Source: Candidatus Sabulitectum sp. (GTDB lineage: Bacteria > Fermentibacterota > Fermentibacteria > Fermentibacterales > JCC-6). Taken from it: 18,276 bases of DNA. Made by a program: the position numbers and the translations under genes. Positions within the stretch are counted from its first letter, which is position 1. Every line of letters starts with the position of its first letter. The DNA lies in the NCBI GenBank assembly GCA_029940175.1, contig JAOZRM010000037.1:1-18276 (forward strand). The letters run 5' to 3'. Under the pieces are notes generated by a model, which worked only from the letters and a program-made list of their open reading frames with translations, made no database searches and was not told the DNA's origin. Positions 15,154 through 18,276 of this stretch are shown here, piece by piece.

Positions 15154-15182
15154 ATGATAAAGAAAGAGGCTCCCGGCGTCAA
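15154..15182 (-). promoter_or_regulatory. Predicted promoter of the Phd-VapC operon
   Basis: On the minus strand TTGACG (15177-15182) and TATCAT (15154-15159) are separated by exactly 17 bp, each with five of six consensus bases. The -35 hexamer includes the TGA stop (15179-15181) of the upstream threonine dehydrogenase gene. This is the best-scoring promoter by eye in the window. Confidence 0.6.
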
Positions 15183-16132
15183 TGAGTTCTTGCGCGGAGT
15201 TTTTCCAGCATGTCTTTTACAGTGTTCTCAAGGTTCCAGTCAGGTTCCCAGCCCCACTCTTCCCTTGCTGCAGAATCATCAATGGATGCAGGCCACGTAT
15301 CCGCAATTGCCTGCCGGAAATCCGGTTCATATGTGATCTCAAAATCGGGGATATGCTTTCCTATCTCTGCCGCCAGATCTCCGGCAGTAAAGGATAACGC
15401 ACTGAGGTTGTATTCACAGCAGTGAATCAGTCTTTCCTTATCTGCTTCTGCCAGATCAATTGTTGCTTTGATACAGTCCGGCATGTACATCATTGGAAGC
15501 ATCGTATCTTCCTTGACAAAGCAGGTATACCTGCCGTTTTCCACTGCCTTGTAGAAAATATCAACGGCATAGTCTGTTGTACCGCCCCCGGGAAGAGTTT
15601 CGGAACTAATGATACCGGGGTAGCGAAGACCACGGATGTCAGCTCCCAGATGTTTCACATAGTAATCTCCAAGAAGCTCTCCGCAAACCTTGGTAACACC
15701 GTACATAGTCTTTGGCTTAAGAATTGTCTCCTGGGGAGTATCAAATCTTGGTGTTTCCGGTCCGAATGCTGCAATTGAACTCGGAATAATAATTGTTCCA
15801 AGATCAAGCTCAACAGCGGCATCCATGATGTTGATCGACCCGTTCATGTTCACATTCCAGCACAACGCAGGGTGTTTCTCACCTGTGGCACTGAGAATGG
15901 CTGCCATGTGATAAATTGTGTTAATTCCGTATTCCCGTACCATGGCAAACACCGCTGCTCTGTCTGTAACATCAAGAACATCACAGGGGCCTGATTCCGC
16001 AAGCTTGCCTTCCGGCTTGCGAATATCAGTGGCAACAACATTTTCTGATCCGTATCTTTTTCTTAGTTCCATGGTCAGCTCGCTGCCTATCTGCCCCATA
16101 GCACCGGTAACAAGCACTTTTTTCTCTGTCAT
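15179..16132 (-). CDS. L-threonine 3-dehydrogenase, SDR (NAD-dependent epimerase-like) type
   Basis: 317 residues, the family's usual length. It would oxidise L-threonine to 2-amino-3-ketobutyrate with NAD+ in the cytoplasm, feeding threonine breakdown to glycine and acetyl-CoA. The Rossmann motif GAMGQIG is at 10-16, the active-site Ser pair in PSSIAAFGP near 118, and YGVTK (Tyr144, Lys148) completes the SDR catalytic set. Segments RGLRYPGIISS, PGGGTTDYAVDIFYKA and EDTMLPMMYMPDCI are characteristic of this threonine dehydrogenase group rather than of sugar epimerases. The start has GGAG six bases upstream. It follows the cyclophilin gene by 43 bases on the same strand, and its stop codon lies within the promoter of the toxin-antitoxin pair. 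No 2-amino-3-ketobutyrate CoA ligase is nearby. Confidence 0.88.
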   Translation of the reverse strand: MTEKKVLVTGAMGQIGSELTMELRKRYGSENVVATDIRKPEGKLAESGPCDVLDVTDRAAVFAMVREYGINTIYHMAAILSATGEKHPALCWNVNMNGSINIMDAAVELDLGTIIIPSSIAAFGPETPRFDTPQETILKPKTMYGVTKVCGELLGDYYVKHLGADIRGLRYPGIISSETLPGGGTTDYAVDIFYKAVENGRYTCFVKEDTMLPMMYMPDCIKATIDLAEADKERLIHCCEYNLSALSFTAGDLAAEIGKHIPDFEITYEPDFRQAIADTWPASIDDSAAREEWGWEPDWNLENTVKDMLEKLRARTH

Positions 16133-16140
16133 TAAGCTCT

Positions 16141-16170
16141 CCGTAAAGGGTTTAGTTTGTTCTGTTACGG
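16141..16170 (-). other. Inverted repeat upstream of the threonine dehydrogenase gene
   Basis: CCGTAA (16141-16146) and TTACGG (16165-16170) can pair around an 18-base loop. The stem takes in two G's of the GGAG ribosome site (16139-16142) of the downstream gene, so folding could partly hide it. With six base pairs and a long loop it may be chance. Confidence 0.3.
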
Positions 16171-16175
16171 CAATA

Positions 16176-17498
16176 CTAAGGATTTATCCTGCGAATTTCA
16201 AGTATCCTTGTTCCAACTTCAATATTCTCGAGACCAGAGGTGTCATTCACTGCTGCAAACACAGTATAGCGGCAGTCCAGACGCCTCTGGTTATCAAGCA
16301 TGATGAAGAACTGACTGCCTCCAGTGTCAATACCGGAATCAGCCATGCCCACAACTCCGTAGAGATAGGACACTGTATTGTTTTCCGCTGGAATTGTATA
16401 CCCCGGACCACCGTAACCATTACCTTCAGGACAACCAGCCTGGGCAACAAATCCGGGTATCACTCTGTGGAAAAAAATTCCGTCATAGAATCCGGTTTCT
16501 GCAAGATACCAGAAACTGCGGCATGTTACTGGAGCATCATCCTTCAGAAGAGTCATTGCAAATTCACCTGCATCGGTAACAAGTAATACCTGCTCGGGTA
16601 CATCAGTCAGTGCCGGTGCTTCCTCCGGCAGAGTTCCATCCTGAGACATCGCAAAATCTCGGCCTGCGGCGTCTGCAGTTATGGCTCCCACCATCTCGTA
16701 CTCATCAGTGAGCAGGTAATCTACTCTGTCCTGGGGGACAGTCCATCCCAGTTCAAGAAGAGCAATGAGAGCAGACACTCTTACTGCCCTGTTCCGGCTG
16801 CCGTAAAGAGAATCCTCCAGGATTGGGATCTGCCCTACTCCGGAAAGGGACATGTGTCCTACAGGACCGGGGATTGAGGCCAATTCCAGAAGAAGATCGC
16901 TTCTTCCTGAGGTTAGTGCTGCATTCATCCTTACATAGGAAGAAACATCATCAAGCATCTCAAACGCAAGACTCGGATTCTTTTGCAATGCAGCGTTCCT
17001 CACTGCCCAGCTGGGATCATTGATGAAATCCCGAACGTTATCAGGGGAAAGTGCATTTACATAATAAAGTCGCTGGAGATCAGATAGATCATCAGCATTC
17101 ACCAGTGGAAGACGATTACCGCTCTCAGAACTATACCTGAGGATAGATGTAAGGTTTTCGGCTGTGACTTCATCATCAGGCACAGGTAAACCTGTTCTAC
17201 CAGCGAATTCTCTCCACAAGTTCCTTGTATCAGTATCCAGAGAATTCCAGTTCTCGTTTACATACTCAGCCAGCAGATTCACCGGCTCCTGTGAAAGCTG
17301 AAAAGCCATTCTGTGAAATTGCCTGAGTATGGCACTTTTGACCAGATCAGGGGTCTCTGGAAGAACAAATGAATCACCATACTCAATAAGAACAGATTCC
17401 TGAGAAGTTGGAAATGGATTTCCTTCCAGCATGGAATCAAGTGCCTCCCGGGGTGATGGAACGGTTGCCAGTAAAGCAAACAAAGCGATGCAGATCAT
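16176..17498 (-). CDS. Exported peptidyl-prolyl cis-trans isomerase (cyclophilin) with N-terminal HEAT-like repeats
   Basis: 440 residues from the ATG at 17498, chosen over 17510 because GGAGGG lies four bases upstream (17503-17508) and the protein then begins MICIALFALLATVPSP, a signal-peptide-like core. Residues to about 290 are helical with HEAT-like units (DPSWAVRNAALQK, DVSSYVRMNAAL, SRNRAVRVSALIALLELG). The C-terminal ~140 residues are a cyclophilin domain: GEFAMTLLKDDAPVTCRSFWYL, the active-site segment FFHRVIPGFVAQAG with Arg, Phe and Gln present, and GGSQFFIML. It would catalyse proline isomerisation during protein folding, probably outside the cytoplasm, with the HEAT region presenting or scaffolding clients. 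It is divergent from thiC with 91 bases between starts, and upstream of the threonine dehydrogenase gene on the same strand. Confidence 0.88.
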   Translation of the reverse strand: MICIALFALLATVPSPREALDSMLEGNPFPTSQESVLIEYGDSFVLPETPDLVKSAILRQFHRMAFQLSQEPVNLLAEYVNENWNSLDTDTRNLWREFAGRTGLPVPDDEVTAENLTSILRYSSESGNRLPLVNADDLSDLQRLYYVNALSPDNVRDFINDPSWAVRNAALQKNPSLAFEMLDDVSSYVRMNAALTSGRSDLLLELASIPGPVGHMSLSGVGQIPILEDSLYGSRNRAVRVSALIALLELGWTVPQDRVDYLLTDEYEMVGAITADAAGRDFAMSQDGTLPEEAPALTDVPEQVLLVTDAGEFAMTLLKDDAPVTCRSFWYLAETGFYDGIFFHRVIPGFVAQAGCPEGNGYGGPGYTIPAENNTVSYLYGVVGMADSGIDTGGSQFFIMLDNQRRLDCRYTVFAAVNDTSGLENIEVGTRILEIRRINP

Positions 17499-17536
17499 AA
17501 TTCCCTCCATGTTAAATGCCTTTCTCTGAAAAGTAA

Positions 17537-17542
17537 ACTATA
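17537..17542 (-). promoter_or_regulatory. Candidate -10 box for the cyclophilin gene
   Basis: TATAGT reads on the minus strand, 38 bases before the chosen ATG. It overlaps the thiC -10 on the opposite strand by four bases. No good -35 is visible. Confidence 0.3.
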
Positions 17543-17544
17543 AT
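17539..17544 (+). promoter_or_regulatory. Candidate -10 box for thiC
   Basis: A perfect TATAAT is followed about seven bases later by the first base of the leader hairpin, so the transcript would begin at or near 17551. No recognisable -35 lies 16-18 bp upstream. Confidence 0.45.
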
Positions 17545-17550
17545 TCATGT

Positions 17551-17566
17551 CCGGCGAAACCGCCGG
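17551..17566 (+). other. Perfect GC hairpin in the thiC leader
   Basis: CCGGCG (17551-17556) and CGCCGG (17561-17566) pair exactly around AAAC. It would sit at the extreme 5' end of the mRNA, 23 bases before the ATG. No terminator U-tract follows; a 5'-stabilising role is possible. The leader is far too short for a TPP riboswitch. Confidence 0.55.
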
Positions 17567-17589
17567 TGGCAAGAACAAGAAAGGTTGAT

Positions 17590-18276
17590 ATGTCTAATAC
17601 AATTATCGAGCAGGCACGGATGGGGAAGGCTGACCATGTTGTTCGCCTTGCACTTAGGAATGAGAGTCTATCGCTGGAGGATGCACTTCGGAAAATAGCT
17701 GCAGGTCATGCAGTAGTTCCGTCCAACAACACCAGAGCTATTCCCGACCCATGCATCATTGGCGGTGGAAGCAGAATTAAGGTGAACGCCAACATCGGCA
17801 GCTCCATGGATCACGAATCAATGGACGAAGAGCTTGAAAAACTGAAGATGGCTGTATCCTCAGGTGCACATACAGTAATGGATCTTTCAACAGGCACAGG
17901 CTGGAAAACCATACTTGAAGGTATCACTGCATCAAGCCCTGTTCCACTGGGTACTGTTCCGGTCTATCAGGTTTTCGGAGTGGCCATGGACAAAGGGCAG
18001 GATGTAGCTGATGTATCTCCTGAAGAGATTTTTTCTGCCGTCGAAGATCACTGCAAAGCTGGAGTCGATTACCTGACACTGCACTGTGGTGTTACCAGAC
18101 GATCAGTTGCCCTGCTCCGAGCCCAGGGACGGAAGATGGGAATAGTTTCCAGGGGTGGCTCTCTCATGGCAGAGTGGATGGAAAAACGGGGCGAGGAGAA
18201 CCCTCTTTACACCGGCTTTGATAGAATATCGGAAATTTTACGTGAGTACGATGTTACCTACTCTCTCGGAGATGGA
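17590..18276 (+). CDS. thiC: Phosphomethylpyrimidine synthase ThiC, N-terminal part (3' end outside window)
   Basis: ThiC is a radical SAM enzyme that rearranges aminoimidazole ribotide to hydroxymethylpyrimidine phosphate, the pyrimidine half of thiamine. The frame starts at the ATG 17590, with AAAGG five bases upstream, and remains open to the window end (229 codons of a protein usually about 430 in the short form). Recognisable segments are IGGGSRIKVNANIGSS, the VMDLSTGTG strand, SPVPLGTVPVYQ, DYLTLHCGVT, GIVSRGGSLMAEWM, ENPLYTGFDRISEILREYDVTYSLGDG, the last only partly quoted here. The C-terminal CX2CX4C iron-sulphur motif lies beyond the edge. The start is close to the beginning of the conserved core, as in the short bacterial form without the extra N-terminal domain. 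Divergent from the cyclophilin gene, with no TPP riboswitch. Confidence 0.96.
   Translation, partial: MSNTIIEQARMGKADHVVRLALRNESLSLEDALRKIAAGHAVVPSNNTRAIPDPCIIGGGSRIKVNANIGSSMDHESMDEELEKLKMAVSSGAHTVMDLSTGTGWKTILEGITASSPVPLGTVPVYQVFGVAMDKGQDVADVSPEEIFSAVEDHCKAGVDYLTLHCGVTRRSVALLRAQGRKMGIVSRGGSLMAEWMEKRGEENPLYTGFDRISEILREYDVTYSLGDG

Noticed and set aside
15918..16586. 222-codon plus-strand open frame opposite the threonine dehydrogenase and cyclophilin genes
   Set aside because: It crosses a gene boundary between two strongly supported genes and shows no protein-family features.
17511..17589. TPP riboswitch before thiC
   Set aside because: Only 79 bases are available and none of the conserved thi-box segments is present.
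1..18276. CRISPR arrays, insertion sequences, rRNA or tRNA genes
   Set aside because: No regularly spaced repeats, transposase, terminal inverted repeats or RNA gene signatures were seen on either strand.

Overview
The window is an 18.3 kb bacterial chromosomal segment of moderate GC. It carries three exported proteins with Ig-like, lamin-tail or VCBS modules. Two of them (the proteins ending at 7213 and at 8027) finish in a C-terminal beta domain of the FlgD/Por-secretion type. There are also many lipoproteins, and Shine-Dalgarno sequences are often AGAAAGG. This combination suggests a member of the FCB superphylum, possibly a Fermentibacteria/Aegiribacteria-like lineage. That placement is inference from protein style only; no rRNA or phylogenetic marker is present.

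Left part, + strand (1-7213): the 3' end of glgB (glycogen branching enzyme) is followed by a promoter with a tandem direct repeat. Next come a class II Fic AMP-transferase-like gene overlapping a YjbQ/UPF0047 gene by 4 bp, a SIMPL-domain lipoprotein, a small secreted protein with a strong hairpin in its first codons, and a 1104-residue exported protein made of four lamin-tail domains alternating with three CARDB-like Ig domains.

Middle (7214-11573): a gene-poor stretch of about 800 bp holds a decayed secreted-protein gene in three frames. A minus-strand seven-repeat VCBS/FG-GAP surface protein and a short acidic lipoprotein follow. A 345 bp region with a degenerate repeat comes next, then a + strand lipoprotein whose C-terminal tail is cut off by an in-frame TGA: 33 further codons read on in frame and look like the native ending of the family.

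Right part, mostly minus strand (11574-17498): in transcription order these are a HEAT-cyclophilin fusion, an SDR-type L-threonine 3-dehydrogenase, a Phd-VapC toxin-antitoxin pair with a clear promoter and operator-like repeat, a DUF6557-like protein, and an AfsR/NB-ARC-type STAND ATPase with TPRs but no effector domain. Divergent from the cyclophilin gene is the 5' part of thiC, which has a short leader with a perfect hairpin and no room for a TPP riboswitch.

Housekeeping genes (glgB, thiC, threonine dehydrogenase, cyclophilin, yjbQ) thus flank accessory genes (Fic, toxin-antitoxin, STAND ATPase, exported modular proteins). The most notable points are the interrupted lipoprotein at 11459, the Phd-VapC-DUF6557-STAND run, and the regulatory repeats at 722-766 and 15131-15147.
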